A DNA stretch of 60,066 nucleotides from Acidobacteriaceae bacterium (GTDB lineage: Bacteria > Acidobacteriota > Terriglobia > Terriglobales > Acidobacteriaceae): positions 1 through 60,066 of the forward strand of contig PLXP01000211.1 of the NCBI GenBank assembly GCA_003151435.1, read 5' to 3'. This document shows, one piece after another, positions 35,080-44,705 of the stretch. Both the position numbers and the translations under genes were made by a program. Under the pieces are notes generated by a model, which saw nothing but the letters and a program-made list of their open reading frames with translations, was not told the origin of the DNA and searched no databases. Position 1 is the stretch's first letter. Every line of letters starts with the position of its first letter.

Positions 35080-36279
35080 TTATGAGATAAGCACATCACT
35101 CTGATTCCTCAATATGGAGATGTGCGACAGATACTTCAAGAGTACTGTGTAGCGGTCCGCTCCCATCACGCGCAACGCCGCGCGAAGTAAGCCATTCAAT
35201 AGTCGAAGGCGCGGGTCTCCCTTTGAATACGATTTTAGCGTATAAGAATTCGCTGAGTCACGAACGCTAAAGAGTCGTGCTTTCTTCGCCCACACATAGA
35301 ATTTGGACGAACTGCTAAAAGGATTCTCCCCACCAAATCTCTCAAGGTTGGCAGCATACATAGAGCGCGCAAGACGGCTGATGTACTGGCCGTTGTCGAA
35401 AACGCCGAACGCATATTTGGCTGTAGAAGAGTCACGGAATCCGTGGTTAATCAACTGGGCACGGTAGTCTTCAAACACTGACCGCAGGTCCGGGCGGTTT
35501 GTGAGATTGAAACGGTCAGTGAACTTAGAGATTTTCTCGCCGCCATCTACAGAAACCCCACTAAAGTGAAAGAACTCAAGCGGATTGGACTGGTTGACCA
35601 TCCAGACTCCGCCATCTTGAGACATTTGCCTTTCGTGGAGGTTCCAATAGGCCATGTTACAACCTGGATTCTTCAGAATCTTCACTGAGTCAAAGAAACA
35701 GGGCGCGAGGTTGATCCATTTCTGATCGACGAACATTCCTGTGCGCGGTTCGTTGAAGGCAAGGTTAAGGCAACGATTCTCCCACCACGAGAGGAATCTG
35801 TCCGTTTCCGCGCATTTCTTGACGGCGACGAAGCCGAGATTGAACACGCCGCACGATAGGACGATCAGTTCGGACTGATCGTCATTGGGAGACAAGGCAT
35901 GGGGTGAGAGAACAATGGATTGATCCGACAGCGCATCGAATACGGAGTCAAGCGTCCGATAGACAAAGATATCCGGGTCCAAATATACAACTTGATCAAT
36001 GCCCCGGGCGAGAAGCGCATTGAGAAACGTGGGCTTAACATTTGTGTTCAGTTCCAGGATGTCATATTTAAATGCGATGGATTGGAAGTTGGGAATCCCA
36101 AGCTCCTCAACCGGGACCAACTCAAACTTTTCATTTGAAAGGTCAACATCCTTCGGAAGACGATCTACCAGCAGCACGTAAAACTTGCACTCTGGATGGA
36201 ATCGAAGAAACGAATCGCATAAGGTTCGAGCGTATGCAAGATAATTGAGAGAAACAATTGTGCAAGCGGCTCGAACCAT
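35080..36279 (-). CDS. Glycosyltransferase with GT8-like DXD core
   Basis: A 399-residue protein. The start at 36279 (MVRAACTIVSLNYLAYARTLCDSF) overlaps the preceding stop as TGATG, and GGGGAAAG precedes it; the track's 54-residue extension is rejected. A nucleotide-sugar transferase core is shown by FYVLLVDRLPKDV, SIAFKYDILELNTNVKPTFL and the metal-binding DQVVYLDPDIFVYRTLD, which is the GT8-type DXD arrangement. The C-terminal 170 residues are less familiar (FHFSGVSVDGGEKISKF). It is a cytoplasmic sugar transferase; neither donor nor acceptor is known. Confidence 0.8.
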   Translation of the reverse strand: MVRAACTIVSLNYLAYARTLCDSFLRFHPECKFYVLLVDRLPKDVDLSNEKFELVPVEELGIPNFQSIAFKYDILELNTNVKPTFLNALLARGIDQVVYLDPDIFVYRTLDSVFDALSDQSIVLSPHALSPNDDQSELIVLSCGVFNLGFVAVKKCAETDRFLSWWENRCLNLAFNEPRTGMFVDQKWINLAPCFFDSVKILKNPGCNMAYWNLHERQMSQDGGVWMVNQSNPLEFFHFSGVSVDGGEKISKFTDRFNLTNRPDLRSVFEDYRAQLINHGFRDSSTAKYAFGVFDNGQYISRLARSMYAANLERFGGENPFSSSSKFYVWAKKARLFSVRDSANSYTLKSYSKGDPRLRLLNGLLRAALRVMGADRYTVLLKYLSHISILRNQSDVLIS

Positions 36280-36947
36280 CAGAACTTTCCCCATTCTTGA
36301 GTTGTGAAATCGAATTTCTTGAGCGAAGCGGCCGGGGTTCCGGCGGCAATGGTAAAGGGAGGTATGTCTTGCGTGACCACAGAATTGGCCCCAATCACGC
36401 AACCATCTCCAATAGTAACCCCGGGCATGACCACGACTCCGTCGCCTAGCCATACGTTTTTGCCAATCACGACAGTTCTATCCCGATCGAGCGGCCGCAG
36501 GACGGGAGGAATGTCGATGTCTGAGCTCCCCATCCGGTATTGACCGTGATTGTGGTCGGTGATGAGAACCTTGCTGCCAATCAGCACCCCATCTCCGATT
36601 TCGACCCGGTGCGTCGCGGCGATGTGACTCCATCGGCTAACGGTGACATTGTTTCCGATCATAATGGCCGGGGAGAAGGTCTGACCCGGATGAGCAGAAA
36701 CGGCTTCCAGCCAGAGTCCTTCAGCGGCTTGGAAGTTTTTCCCGATGCGCATGTAGGCGAGTCCGCGGAGATAGCAGCGCGGGCCGAGGACGATGTCAGG
36801 GCAGCCAAGTTTCCCAGCCAGCATCCATCGCCGAAAAGCGATTCCAGCACGGCGCCCCATTTCGCCAACAAACAGGTAAACACCATTCACCCGAATAAAC
36901 CGTCTCGCTTTCATTATCCCACTATCGCCTTGGATTCGCTTATTCAT
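36279..36947 (-). CDS. Left-handed beta-helix acetyltransferase (WcaF/maltose-O-acetyltransferase type)
   Basis: A 222-residue hexapeptide-repeat protein. Isoleucine-patch coils are evident (IGNNVTVSRWSHIAA, VEIGDGVLIGSKVLI, VVIGKNVWLGDGVVVMPGVTIGDGCVIGANSVVTQDIPPFTIAAGTPA) with the catalytic His in LITDHNHGQY. These enzymes use acetyl-CoA to O-acetylate sugars of the polysaccharide. The gene overlaps the preceding GT2 by four bases (ATGA) and the following GT by one, so it is embedded in a tightly coupled operon. Confidence 0.92.
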   Translation of the reverse strand: MNKRIQGDSGIMKARRFIRVNGVYLFVGEMGRRAGIAFRRWMLAGKLGCPDIVLGPRCYLRGLAYMRIGKNFQAAEGLWLEAVSAHPGQTFSPAIMIGNNVTVSRWSHIAATHRVEIGDGVLIGSKVLITDHNHGQYRMGSSDIDIPPVLRPLDRDRTVVIGKNVWLGDGVVVMPGVTIGDGCVIGANSVVTQDIPPFTIAAGTPAASLKKFDFTTQEWGKF

Positions 36948-37954
36948 GATCTCACCAGCGGACTCCCAAGCAGCGAATCAACCTTATTGATCACCCTGAC
37001 TAACAACAGCCACAATCTTGCGAATGGGAGCGGCAGCGCATATATGGGGTAATCGAATACCCAGTATCGGAAATTCTTGCCAAAGCAGGAGCGAAGAACT
37101 CGTTGAGGATCTTCGGATACAGAGGAAGTTTCCGATTGTCGGGTTAAGAGCAGAAAGTGCGGGAAAAAACGCATGATCGTTCCATTAACGATAGCTCGCT
37201 GAACGGATTTCTTTTCGAGCCATTCGCCTGTGATCCGGGTTAGCGCGGGACCGAAGGTGCGATAAAGCGCATAGCCGACATAGCTATTGCCCGTGGCTGC
37301 AATCAGGGGATCGCGAATGAGGAGGCTTCTGCGGTGATGATTGAGCGCTGTATAGAACGGTCCGAGTTGAGGTAGGTTGGTGCCCAGCAGGGAATGAAAC
37401 GGTCGATGAGGTAGAGAGGAAATGCGGTCCTTGTCAACAATGATGCTGGAGATAAACGTAAAGAAGACGTGGACATGCCACGCTAGATCTTCGGCTGTTG
37501 TCAGGTCAAGATCCGGTACCGGAGTGAAATTCTTATGTCTGACATAGTCCCCCACGAAGGAATAGGCGCGAATGCAGATGAGGTCGTAGCGTTGCGAGGA
37601 AAGCGCATCAAGGACGCGCTTCACGGTACCCGGGGCAATCAGGTCGTCGTCTCCGAATACCCAGACATACTTGCCGGCGGCTTGTTCATAACATTGAAGG
37701 ACATTGAAGTCCGCTCCTAGGTTAGTCTCGTTGCACAGGTACCGAATATGGAGTCCTCGCTGCCTGTATGCTTCGACAAGAGCCTTCGTATTGTCCGTGG
37801 AAGCGTTGTCCGATACGATAACTTCGACACGACTCTCGCCGTTGAGCTGTTTGAGAAGCACTCCTAGAAGCTGATCAAGGTATTTCGCCCGGTTATACGT
37901 CGGAATGGCAAAACTCAGCAGGGGACGTAAAGACAACTGGCTCGTTTGCTTCAC
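36944..37954 (-). CDS. Glycosyltransferase family 2
   Basis: A 336-residue GT-A enzyme: LLSFAIPTYNRAKYLDQLL, VIVSDNASTDNT, and the metal-binding YVWVFGDDDLIAPGTV. A C-terminal part with hydrophobic stretches (FRYWVFDYPIYALPLPFARLWLLLVRVI) suggests membrane contact. The start overlaps the flippase stop (4 bases) and the stop overlaps the acetyltransferase start. It likely adds one sugar of the repeat unit; the donor is unassigned. Confidence 0.9.
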   Translation of the reverse strand: MKQTSQLSLRPLLSFAIPTYNRAKYLDQLLGVLLKQLNGESRVEVIVSDNASTDNTKALVEAYRQRGLHIRYLCNETNLGADFNVLQCYEQAAGKYVWVFGDDDLIAPGTVKRVLDALSSQRYDLICIRAYSFVGDYVRHKNFTPVPDLDLTTAEDLAWHVHVFFTFISSIIVDKDRISSLPHRPFHSLLGTNLPQLGPFYTALNHHRRSLLIRDPLIAATGNSYVGYALYRTFGPALTRITGEWLEKKSVQRAIVNGTIMRFFPHFLLLTRQSETSSVSEDPQRVLRSCFGKNFRYWVFDYPIYALPLPFARLWLLLVRVINKVDSLLGSPLVRS

Positions 37955-39387
37955 GGAGTGCCCGCTTCCTCGAAGGCAGAATTCTTATGCCATTGCCGGC
38001 GTTTGTTGATGAAGACAAACGTTCCGAGGCCGAGGCCGAAGATACCGCTTGTGCAGAAATAACCAATCGTCACGCCCTGGGCGCCCCATAGTTTTCCCAG
38101 TATCACAGTACTGAACGTCGTCATAATGCCAACCGCAATCGAAATCGGGAGAAACGGTTCGCGCTTGTGCGCACGGAGATAGATCGCCTCGCTGAAGACG
38201 ACATGATTGCAGAGAGCCGTGGCCAGCAGCAGGCCGAAAACAGGCAACGGCAAAACTCGCTCGGCCAGATGTGAATAGAATTGTGTGGTGTAGCCGAGGC
38301 CCAGCAGCACCACCGCTGCTCCGACAAAGAGAAGGAATTCGGATTGCCTGAGCGTGCGGAAGAAGAGAACGTCGAGTGTTTGGTAATCGCCGCGCGCAAC
38401 CAGAGTCCCGAACGGCGAGGCCTTGGTGCTCATCCACGCCAGGGCGACGGCGCTGAGCGCCGAAACAATGGTGAGCGACATGCCCATCCGCCCCGCCTCC
38501 GTTGCGCCGCGGTAGGCAAACAGAACCGGATTGAAGAGCTGAAAGATGAAGTAGCCGCAGATCCAACTGATGGCGATCCGCCACTGGAAAGGCCAAATCT
38601 CGCGTTGCCAACTCACACTGTGGTCGGATGTTTTGTGGTGAAGGAGCGGCAACAGCAAGCTGCGCTGCGTGAAAAGAAAGCAGCCGCCGGCAATCGCCTG
38701 ACCAGAGATGATCATGGCCGGAGCGAAGAGTCCGTGATGCAGTGAAAGAGCCGTCCAGGCCATCAGGGTACTCCCGATCGCCTGGGTTAAACGCATACGC
38801 GCCACTTGAGGGATGCGCCCGCAGCCCTCAATAAACGCGAAAAGCGGATCCATCTGGAAGGTAAGAGTCGTGGCCAGTACCGCCGCAATCCAGGGCAATT
38901 GCCAGGAAACCGGAACGCCCGGCTGGCGGTGGGCAAGAAAAAAGTAGAAGCCCGCGGGCAGCAGTGCGGTAGCCATCAGTAAGGCACCGGCACTATACCA
39001 GCGAACGGCCCTTTGGAGAACCGAAGCAAGCCGGGAGTGGGCGACCAGGTCGCCAGTGATCGAGCCGTCCTCCTGAATGTGCAGACGTGCGCGCTCGTGG
39101 GCGGCCAACTGCAGAATGACAAAGGAGAAGCCGAGTTCAAAAACGATTTGAAGCGCAACCAGACTGGAAAACGTGTAGTAATAGCCTTGCTCGGCGGGAG
39201 TGAGAAAATGAGCGATGAGCAGGACAGTGACGACGCCCGCAACGGTGCTCCAACCGCGCGCAAGAACCGTGAAGCCAATAGCCCGGTCCAGTCCGATGGT
39301 GTGCTTCAGCCGAGACAGCAAGCGGTTGCGCGCTGAGACGTGCTGTTCTTCGGCGGCAATGGGAACCTGCTGGTCGATTTTGCCCAT
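37951..39387 (-). CDS. Wzx-like polysaccharide flippase
   Basis: A 478-residue membrane protein with about twelve to fourteen helices (TVLARGWSTVAGVVTVLLIAHFLTPAEQGYYYTFSSLVALQI, LLMATALLPAGFYFFLA, FLLFVGAAVVLLGLG, VTIGYFCTSGIFGLGLGTFVF). The N-terminal motif TPAEQGYYY is the LTPxxxGxY signature common to Wzx/PST exporters. The start at 39387 overlaps the transketolase stop as TGATG; the track's 39420 start would overlap more. It would flip undecaprenyl-linked repeat units to the periplasm for the Wzy-like polymerase. Confidence 0.85.
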   Translation of the reverse strand: MGKIDQQVPIAAEEQHVSARNRLLSRLKHTIGLDRAIGFTVLARGWSTVAGVVTVLLIAHFLTPAEQGYYYTFSSLVALQIVFELGFSFVILQLAAHERARLHIQEDGSITGDLVAHSRLASVLQRAVRWYSAGALLMATALLPAGFYFFLAHRQPGVPVSWQLPWIAAVLATTLTFQMDPLFAFIEGCGRIPQVARMRLTQAIGSTLMAWTALSLHHGLFAPAMIISGQAIAGGCFLFTQRSLLLPLLHHKTSDHSVSWQREIWPFQWRIAISWICGYFIFQLFNPVLFAYRGATEAGRMGMSLTIVSALSAVALAWMSTKASPFGTLVARGDYQTLDVLFFRTLRQSEFLLFVGAAVVLLGLGYTTQFYSHLAERVLPLPVFGLLLATALCNHVVFSEAIYLRAHKREPFLPISIAVGIMTTFSTVILGKLWGAQGVTIGYFCTSGIFGLGLGTFVFINKRRQWHKNSAFEEAGTP

Positions 39388-40325
39388 CAGCGAATCACCG
39401 CCGAATGCGGGCGCCGGCACAGCAACTCTGCGGCTTGTACGATTCCCTCGACGCTCAACCCCTGCGCAGAACGCAACTCTTCCTGCGTGCCGGACACTTT
39501 GATCGGGGATTTGGCGAGCCGCAGCGGGTGAAATGCAAGCGCATGGCCGTGGATTGCAAGTGTTTCCGCAACGGCTGTACCAATGCCGCCCGGACCGTGT
39601 TCTTCCACTGTGAGGATAGCCCCAGTTTCTTCCGCCGCATCGAGAATGGCCGCGGTATCCAGCGGAGTCAGGAACGGCATACTCAGAATACGCGGATGAA
39701 TGCCTTGCAACCGCAGTTCGTCACTCGCCTTAAGAACCGTGCCCAGCATGCCTCCGATACTGATGATGGTCACATCGCTTCCGTCCGCAACCTGAATGGC
39801 TCTGCCAAGCTCCACCTTTGTACCCGCGGCATGCAGCACCGGCTCGCCCGCTTTGCCGAGGCGCAGATAGGCCGGTCCCTGGTGACTGGCAAGAATCGTA
39901 GTAATAGCGCGCGCCTCAATCGGATCGGCTGGCGCGGCGACGATGAGATTCGGTAGCGCATTCATGATAGCAAGATCTTCGACGGCATGATGTGTGTATC
40001 CATGGCTGCCGTAAGCGAGTCCTCCTCCCACGGAAACGATTTTGACATTGAGGTTGTGATAGCAGACGTCGTTCCGGATTTGTTCGAGACATCGCATGAT
40101 GGGGAAGTTGGCAATAGAATAGGTAAAGACGGTTTTCCCCACAAGAGCTAGCCCAGCGGCGACGCCGGTCATGTTCTGCTCGGCAACTCCGGCATTGAGA
40201 TAACGGGATGGGAATCTATCCGCAAACGCCTCGAGCACGGAATAACCCAAGTCGCCGCATATAAGCCAGATATGCTCGTCCGTATCTGCAAGCGTGCATA
40301 ACTGATTGATGAACGCGGTTCTCAC
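39387..40325 (-). CDS. Transketolase C-terminal subunit (split transketolase)
   Basis: A 312-residue protein corresponding to the pyrimidine-binding and C-terminal domains: the TPP-activating glutamate in RYLNAGVAEQNMTGVAAGLAL, the loop LAYGSHGYTHHAVEDLAIMNALPNL, and the C-terminal domain VTIISIGGMLGTVLKASDELR, ILTVEEHGPGGIG. With the adjacent N-terminal subunit (4-base overlap) it should form a complete TPP enzyme transferring a two-carbon ketol unit. Its place inside a CDP-dideoxysugar cluster suggests a glycan-specific role, not the pentose phosphate pathway. Confidence 0.93.
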   Translation of the reverse strand: MRTAFINQLCTLADTDEHIWLICGDLGYSVLEAFADRFPSRYLNAGVAEQNMTGVAAGLALVGKTVFTYSIANFPIMRCLEQIRNDVCYHNLNVKIVSVGGGLAYGSHGYTHHAVEDLAIMNALPNLIVAAPADPIEARAITTILASHQGPAYLRLGKAGEPVLHAAGTKVELGRAIQVADGSDVTIISIGGMLGTVLKASDELRLQGIHPRILSMPFLTPLDTAAILDAAEETGAILTVEEHGPGGIGTAVAETLAIHGHALAFHPLRLAKSPIKVSGTQEELRSAQGLSVEGIVQAAELLCRRPHSAVIR

Positions 40326-41176
40326 AGATCAACTCCCAGTTCGCGCATTGCGGCTTCTACCTGCTCGGCGCTAGGCGTTTTGTAGTGCCAAGCCAGCTGA
40401 TCCTCCATAAAGCTCACTCCCTTGCCTTTAACGGTATGGGCAATTACTACACTTGGCCTGCCCTGCTCAAATGGAACTGCTGCGAACGTATCGGCCAGTT
40501 GTTGCATATTGTGACCATCCACCTCGCGGACAGCCCAGCGAAAGGCGCGAAACTTGTCGGCCAGCGGATCCAGATCGAGCACTTCCTTGACGCGTCCAAA
40601 ACTCTGAATTTTGTTGAAGTCCACAATCAACAGAAGGTTGTCCAACTCGTGCTGCGGAGCAAAAAGTATCGCTTCCCAATTGGATCCTTCATCCAGTTCA
40701 CCATCGCTGCAAAGTACTACAGTACGAAAGGGCAGGTTCCCTCGCTTCGCCCCCAAGGCCATCCCGCACCCCACTGGCAATCCGTGGCCCAGAGAGCCTG
40801 ACGACAGCTCGACACCTGGCACGCCGCTGGTTATATGGCCGGTCAGGCGCGAACCAGACTCGCAGTACGTCTTCAATTCCCCAACAGGGAAGAAGCCGCG
40901 CTCCGCCAATGCAGCATAGATGATTGCAGCACCATGCCCCTTACTTAAGATAAAGCGGTCGCGGTCTTGCCAGTTAGGGTGCTCAGGATCTATCCGCAGG
41001 GTGTTCCAGTACAGGCAAGCCAAAATATCCGCCATGGAGAGGCAGCTTCCCAAATGAGATGCACGGGAACGATGCACCATTCGCACAGCGTGCGCCCGAA
41101 GGGTCTGCGCAAATGCCGAGAGTCTTTCAACAGTGTTCATGCCTAGATCGCTTCCATACCTATGTGTGGGGCTCAA
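40322..41176 (-). CDS. Transketolase N-terminal subunit (split transketolase)
   Basis: A 284-residue TPP-pyrophosphate-binding half: SHLGSCLSMADILACLYW, RFILSKGHGAAIIYAALAERGFF, SSGSLGHGLPVGCGMALG and the metal/TPP motif VLCSDGELDEGSNWEA...NLLLIVDFNK. The start at 41176 would give the ATGA overlap seen elsewhere in the operon; an ATG at 41140 (MNTVERLSAFA) is an equally good protein start. Pairing with the C-terminal subunit is inferred from the four-base overlap. It may attach or remove a ketol unit on a CDP-sugar, or make an unusual ketose precursor. Confidence 0.93.
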   Translation of the reverse strand: MSPTHRYGSDLGMNTVERLSAFAQTLRAHAVRMVHRSRASHLGSCLSMADILACLYWNTLRIDPEHPNWQDRDRFILSKGHGAAIIYAALAERGFFPVGELKTYCESGSRLTGHITSGVPGVELSSGSLGHGLPVGCGMALGAKRGNLPFRTVVLCSDGELDEGSNWEAILFAPQHELDNLLLIVDFNKIQSFGRVKEVLDLDPLADKFRAFRWAVREVDGHNMQQLADTFAAVPFEQGRPSVVIAHTVKGKGVSFMEDQLAWHYKTPSAEQVEAAMRELGVDL

Positions 41177-42420
41177 GAGAAAACCTCAGGGTGTTTTGAT
41201 CGGAGCGAGATAAACTTTCCTCCTCCGTCACGGAACGCCCTCTGCTGGCCAACAATCTCGTCTTGGAACGACTGCGCAAAGATAACCAGATACTCGGGAT
41301 TGTGCTCGGGGATCTTATCCGGATTCAGAATTGGAACCCGGTTGCCAGGCAATGCTTTTCCAACCAAGTTGGGATTACGGTCGAAGATGACTGAGATGTG
41401 TGAGCCGTCGAGTCCTGCCACTCCCATCAGGGAGGTGGTGCGCTCAGCCGCTCCATAGCCGGCCACATGTGCCCCACGGTCTCGCAACTTGTCGAAGAAG
41501 TCCCGCGTCGCTCGAGCCGCTGTCTTCCATGTAAGGACGAAATCTTGCAGGTCAGCCCGCGTCGCGCCATGAGCCGGCCGGCAAGCAATCTTTTCAAACG
41601 AAAGAGCTGGTCGACTGTCCGATCTGGAGCTCTGGCCCTTGCGCTGCGCCCACAGTAGCAAGCTGCCACCGAAAGTATCAACTGTCGTAGATCCGACCGT
41701 CTCCCATTGGTAACTATCCAATAGAGCAGACATCGTCTCCAACTCGAAGTAGCAGGGATGAATGTGGTAGATATTGCTGTAGATCGACTTGTCGACAGTG
41801 GAAGTAAGGTCAGGAACTTCAATCAGCAGCATCGCACCGGGTGCCGCGAGCAGGTCAATGCCCGCAAAGATGGCGGGAAAATCGTCAATGTGCTCGAGAA
41901 CGTGGCGGATGACGACTACATCCGCCTGATCGAACCCACTTCGAACAGCCGAGTTCGCCTGGAAAAAATCAGTCACCACCGGTAGACCCTTCTCCAAGGC
42001 CGCATTTGCAGGTCCAGTTGCGGGTTCAAAGCCCGCAACTGCAAAGCCCAGATCGCGCAGAAGCTGGAGCAGTGTCCCATCGCTGCAACCAATTTCCAGC
42101 ACGCGCGTGCCTGGCTCATAGCACTCTCTTAGATGGGCTGCGATTAGGCTCAAATGGTTCTTGTACCCACTTGCCACGCCGCTCATAAAGGTGTAGTGGC
42201 TGTAAAACGACGGCGCCAGCGATTCACGCAACTGCACTAGCCCACAGGCGGAACAGCGCAGCAGGGTCATTGGAAACACCGGATCCGGAAGTGGGTCTTG
42301 CGGCTCTACGTATGCACCGGCCACCGGCAGACCATCAAAGGCAATGATTTCATCGTCAAGCCGGGCAAAGCAAATACGACATGTATCCCGACGAACAACC
42401 AGTTTCTCTGAAAAGGTCAT
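41173..42420 (-). CDS. Sugar C-methyltransferase (NovU/TylC3-like, zinc-binding N-domain)
   Basis: A 415-residue protein with the three-part layout of nucleotide-sugar C-methyltransferases: an N-terminal zinc site (CRICF near residue 14 and LLRCSACGLVQL), a SAM-binding Rossmann core (VLEIGCSDGTLLQLLRDLGF, VVIRHVLEHIDD, YHIHPCYFELETM), and a C-terminal domain (VAGYGAAERTTSLMGVAGLD, FDRNPNLVGKALPGNRVPIL). Such enzymes methylate a carbon next to the 4-keto group of deoxysugar nucleotides. The rfbFGH product is a 4-keto-3,6-dideoxy sugar, a plausible substrate type. GGGG lies before the ATG at 42420. Confidence 0.88.
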   Translation of the reverse strand: MTFSEKLVVRRDTCRICFARLDDEIIAFDGLPVAGAYVEPQDPLPDPVFPMTLLRCSACGLVQLRESLAPSFYSHYTFMSGVASGYKNHLSLIAAHLRECYEPGTRVLEIGCSDGTLLQLLRDLGFAVAGFEPATGPANAALEKGLPVVTDFFQANSAVRSGFDQADVVVIRHVLEHIDDFPAIFAGIDLLAAPGAMLLIEVPDLTSTVDKSIYSNIYHIHPCYFELETMSALLDSYQWETVGSTTVDTFGGSLLLWAQRKGQSSRSDSRPALSFEKIACRPAHGATRADLQDFVLTWKTAARATRDFFDKLRDRGAHVAGYGAAERTTSLMGVAGLDGSHISVIFDRNPNLVGKALPGNRVPILNPDKIPEHNPEYLVIFAQSFQDEIVGQQRAFRDGGGKFISLRSKHPEVFS

Positions 42421-42435
42421 GTATTACCCCATTCA

Positions 42436-43374
42436 TCAATGGTTAGCGACAATTATGTTCCCTGATCTATACCACTCAACTGTCCGGCGAAGCCCATCTT
42501 CTAATGAAGTTTCCGGCCTCCAACCCGTCGCTGACCGCAACCTGCTGATGTCCGCTTCCAGATGCATGACTTGATTCGTAGAATACGGGATCTCCCCAAA
42601 CCCTATTTCTAGATCAGAACCGATCATGTCACGAATCAAAGATATGACCTCCTTGAGCGGGCGCGCATTGCCTGAACCCAGATTGAATATCCCAGCGGCG
42701 TCACTGTTGGCGGCCAACCCGGTCAGGGCCTTTACCGCATCCTCAACATAGAGGAAGTCCCAAAGCTGTTCACCAGCGGTGACCTTTGGCCTCTTGCCGT
42801 CAAGGAATTGACGAATCACATACGGAATCATGCGCATTTCATCGTCCATTGGTCCGTATGTCCAGAATGGCCTGATGCCACAGAATCGCATCCCCCATTG
42901 CGCGGAAAGCGCCTGAGTTAGCAGCATCATTGCGTTTTTCGAGTGCCCGTATAAAGTCCGCGGAGAAACAGGGTCTGTTTCCCGCACAGGCACACGGTAA
43001 ATTCCATACTCCATGGCACTACCAAAAAAGATGAACCCCTCACTGCCCGCCTCGTGAGCAATGCGCACCAATTCCAATGTCCCCGGCGCGTTCGTATAGA
43101 CCTGCTCGGGAGAATTCACAAACTTGCTGCTGTTGCCTCCCCACCACGCCAGGTGGAATGTGACATTCGGTCCAAATCGCTTCACTCCAGGGGCTATTGC
43201 AGGGATGGTAGCCAGATCGGCATACGCAAATTCAAGCTGCGATGCGATCACGCTCAACCGCATATGAATCCCGCCGGGTCTAACTACCGCGAGAACCGAG
43301 TGTCCTTCTTGCACTAATTGACGCACCAACCACGAACCGATGAATCCTGAGGCTCCTGTAACTAGGCAGCGCAT
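42436..43374 (-). CDS. NAD-dependent epimerase/reductase (CDP-abequose/paratose synthase-like SDR)
   Basis: A 312-residue extended [30 protein letters not shown], the Ser region [13 protein letters not shown], the catalytic [10 protein letters not shown] and [16 protein letters not shown], then [14 protein letters not shown]. Placed right after rfbH (13-base overlap), it probably reduces or epimerises the 4-keto group of the CDP-dideoxysugar, as RfbJ/RfbS-type enzymes do; the stereochemistry cannot be read. The missing gene is a CDP-6-deoxy-delta3,4-glucoseen reductase (E3, ddhD), which RfbH needs as electron donor and which is not in the window. Confidence 0.82.
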   Translation of the reverse strand: MRCLVTGASGFIGSWLVRQLVQEGHSVLAVVRPGGIHMRLSVIASQLEFAYADLATIPAIAPGVKRFGPNVTFHLAWWGGNSSKFVNSPEQVYTNAPGTLELVRIAHEAGSEGFIFFGSAMEYGIYRVPVRETDPVSPRTLYGHSKNAMMLLTQALSAQWGMRFCGIRPFWTYGPMDDEMRMIPYVIRQFLDGKRPKVTAGEQLWDFLYVEDAVKALTGLAANSDAAGIFNLGSGNARPLKEVISLIRDMIGSDLEIGFGEIPYSTNQVMHLEADISRLRSATGWRPETSLEDGLRRTVEWYRSGNIIVANH

Positions 43375-44687
43375 TGACCTTTTGCCACCTCGCCGAGAGA
43401 ATTGAGCATATGCTCCAACATACTGTCGTTCAACCCCGGATAAACCCCGATCCAGAACACGTTGTTCATCACGTAGTCCGTGTTCTTCAGGTCGCCTACC
43501 ACCCTGTATTCGACATCCTTGTAGGCGGGTTGCCGGACGAGATTCCCCCCGAACAGCAGCCGCGTTCCGATCTTTCGCGACTCAAGATAGCGGGTGACCT
43601 TGTCTCTAGTAAGCCCCGATCCCGGCTTCACGGCCAATGGAAAACCAAACCAGCTGGGATCGCTTCCCGGAGTCGCTTCAGGGAGCAGGAAGACGTCCTG
43701 AAGAGATATCAAGCCGCTCTTCAGGACAGCGAAATTCCTCTTCCTAGCTGAGATATAAGTATCCAGCTTATCCAACTGAGAGACGCCCACAGCTGCCTGC
43801 ATATCGGTAACCTTGAGGTTATAGCCGATATGAGAGTAGGTGTACTTGTGGTCGTAACCGCAGGGCAGAGTCCCGAGTTGCCAGTCGAACCTCTTACCAC
43901 AAGTGTTGTCCTTTCCGGGAGCGCACCAGCAATCGCGGCCCCAGTCGCGGAACGATTCGACCAGTCGATCCAATTGTGGTTTGTCGGTCAATACGCACCC
44001 ACCCTCGCCCATGGTGATGTGATGGGCAGGATAGAAACTCACGGTCGCGATATCGCCGATGGTGCCGACCTTCCGTCCCTTGTATTCCGACCCAAGCGCA
44101 TCGCAGCAGTCTTCGATAAGCCAGAGATTGTGCTTGTGCGTGAACGCGGCCACCGCGTCGAGATCGAATGGGTTTCCAAGTGTATGAGCAAAGATCACAG
44201 CCTTGGTGCGCGAACTTAGCGCCTCTTCCAACAGCGCCACGTCAGCGTTGTACGTTCCCAACTGGACATCGATGAAGACTGGAACAGCGCGGTTCTGGAT
44301 AATGGGGTTGACCGTTGTGGGAAAACCGGCAGCAAGCGTGATCACTTCGTCGCCTGGCTTTAACTGGCGATCCCCTAACGTAGGGGAGGTGAGCACTGAA
44401 ACCGCCAGCAGATTTGCGGAAGATCCGGAATTCACCAGACGCGCACTGCGCACCCCGATGCGTCGCGCGAATTTACGTTCGAACTCATCGGCGAAGCGGC
44501 CCGCGGTCAACCAAAAGTCGAGGGATGAATCCACCAGGGTTTGCACGTCGCTTGCGTCGAAGACTCTGCCGGAAACCGGGACGGGGCTCTCTCCACCCAC
44601 AAATCCTTTTTGGGAGGGAAATGCCTCATGCGTGTAATCTGCAACAAGGGCGAGAATTTGCTTGCGAAGCTCGTCTGCTCGATTCAT
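43362..44687 (-). CDS. rfbH: CDP-4-keto-6-deoxy-D-glucose 3-dehydratase (E1), RfbH/DdhC
   Basis: A 441-residue PMP-dependent, Fe-S dehydratase. The Lys of ordinary aminotransferases is replaced by His ([14 protein letters not shown], His 222-223), the hallmark of E1. The 2Fe-2S cysteines follow the exact C-x57-C-x1-C-x7-C spacing of the family (Cys 195, 253, 255 and 263, the last three in [13 protein letters not shown]). It removes the C3 hydroxyl of CDP-4-keto-6-deoxyglucose. The ATG at 44687 is chosen over the track's TTG at 44699. It lies between rfbG and the SDR in the operon. Confidence 0.97.
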   Translation of the reverse strand: MNRADELRKQILALVADYTHEAFPSQKGFVGGESPVPVSGRVFDASDVQTLVDSSLDFWLTAGRFADEFERKFARRIGVRSARLVNSGSSANLLAVSVLTSPTLGDRQLKPGDEVITLAAGFPTTVNPIIQNRAVPVFIDVQLGTYNADVALLEEALSSRTKAVIFAHTLGNPFDLDAVAAFTHKHNLWLIEDCCDALGSEYKGRKVGTIGDIATVSFYPAHHITMGEGGCVLTDKPQLDRLVESFRDWGRDCWCAPGKDNTCGKRFDWQLGTLPCGYDHKYTYSHIGYNLKVTDMQAAVGVSQLDKLDTYISARKRNFAVLKSGLISLQDVFLLPEATPGSDPSWFGFPLAVKPGSGLTRDKVTRYLESRKIGTRLLFGGNLVRQPAYKDVEYRVVGDLKNTDYVMNNVFWIGVYPGLNDSMLEHMLNSLGEVAKGQCAA

Positions 44688-44705
44688 GTGGGTTCTCAAT
44701 AGGGC

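Noticed and set aside
34872-35099. 75-codon minus-strand ORF between polymerase and glycosyltransferase
   Set aside because: No ribosome binding site, no motif, overlaps both neighbours.
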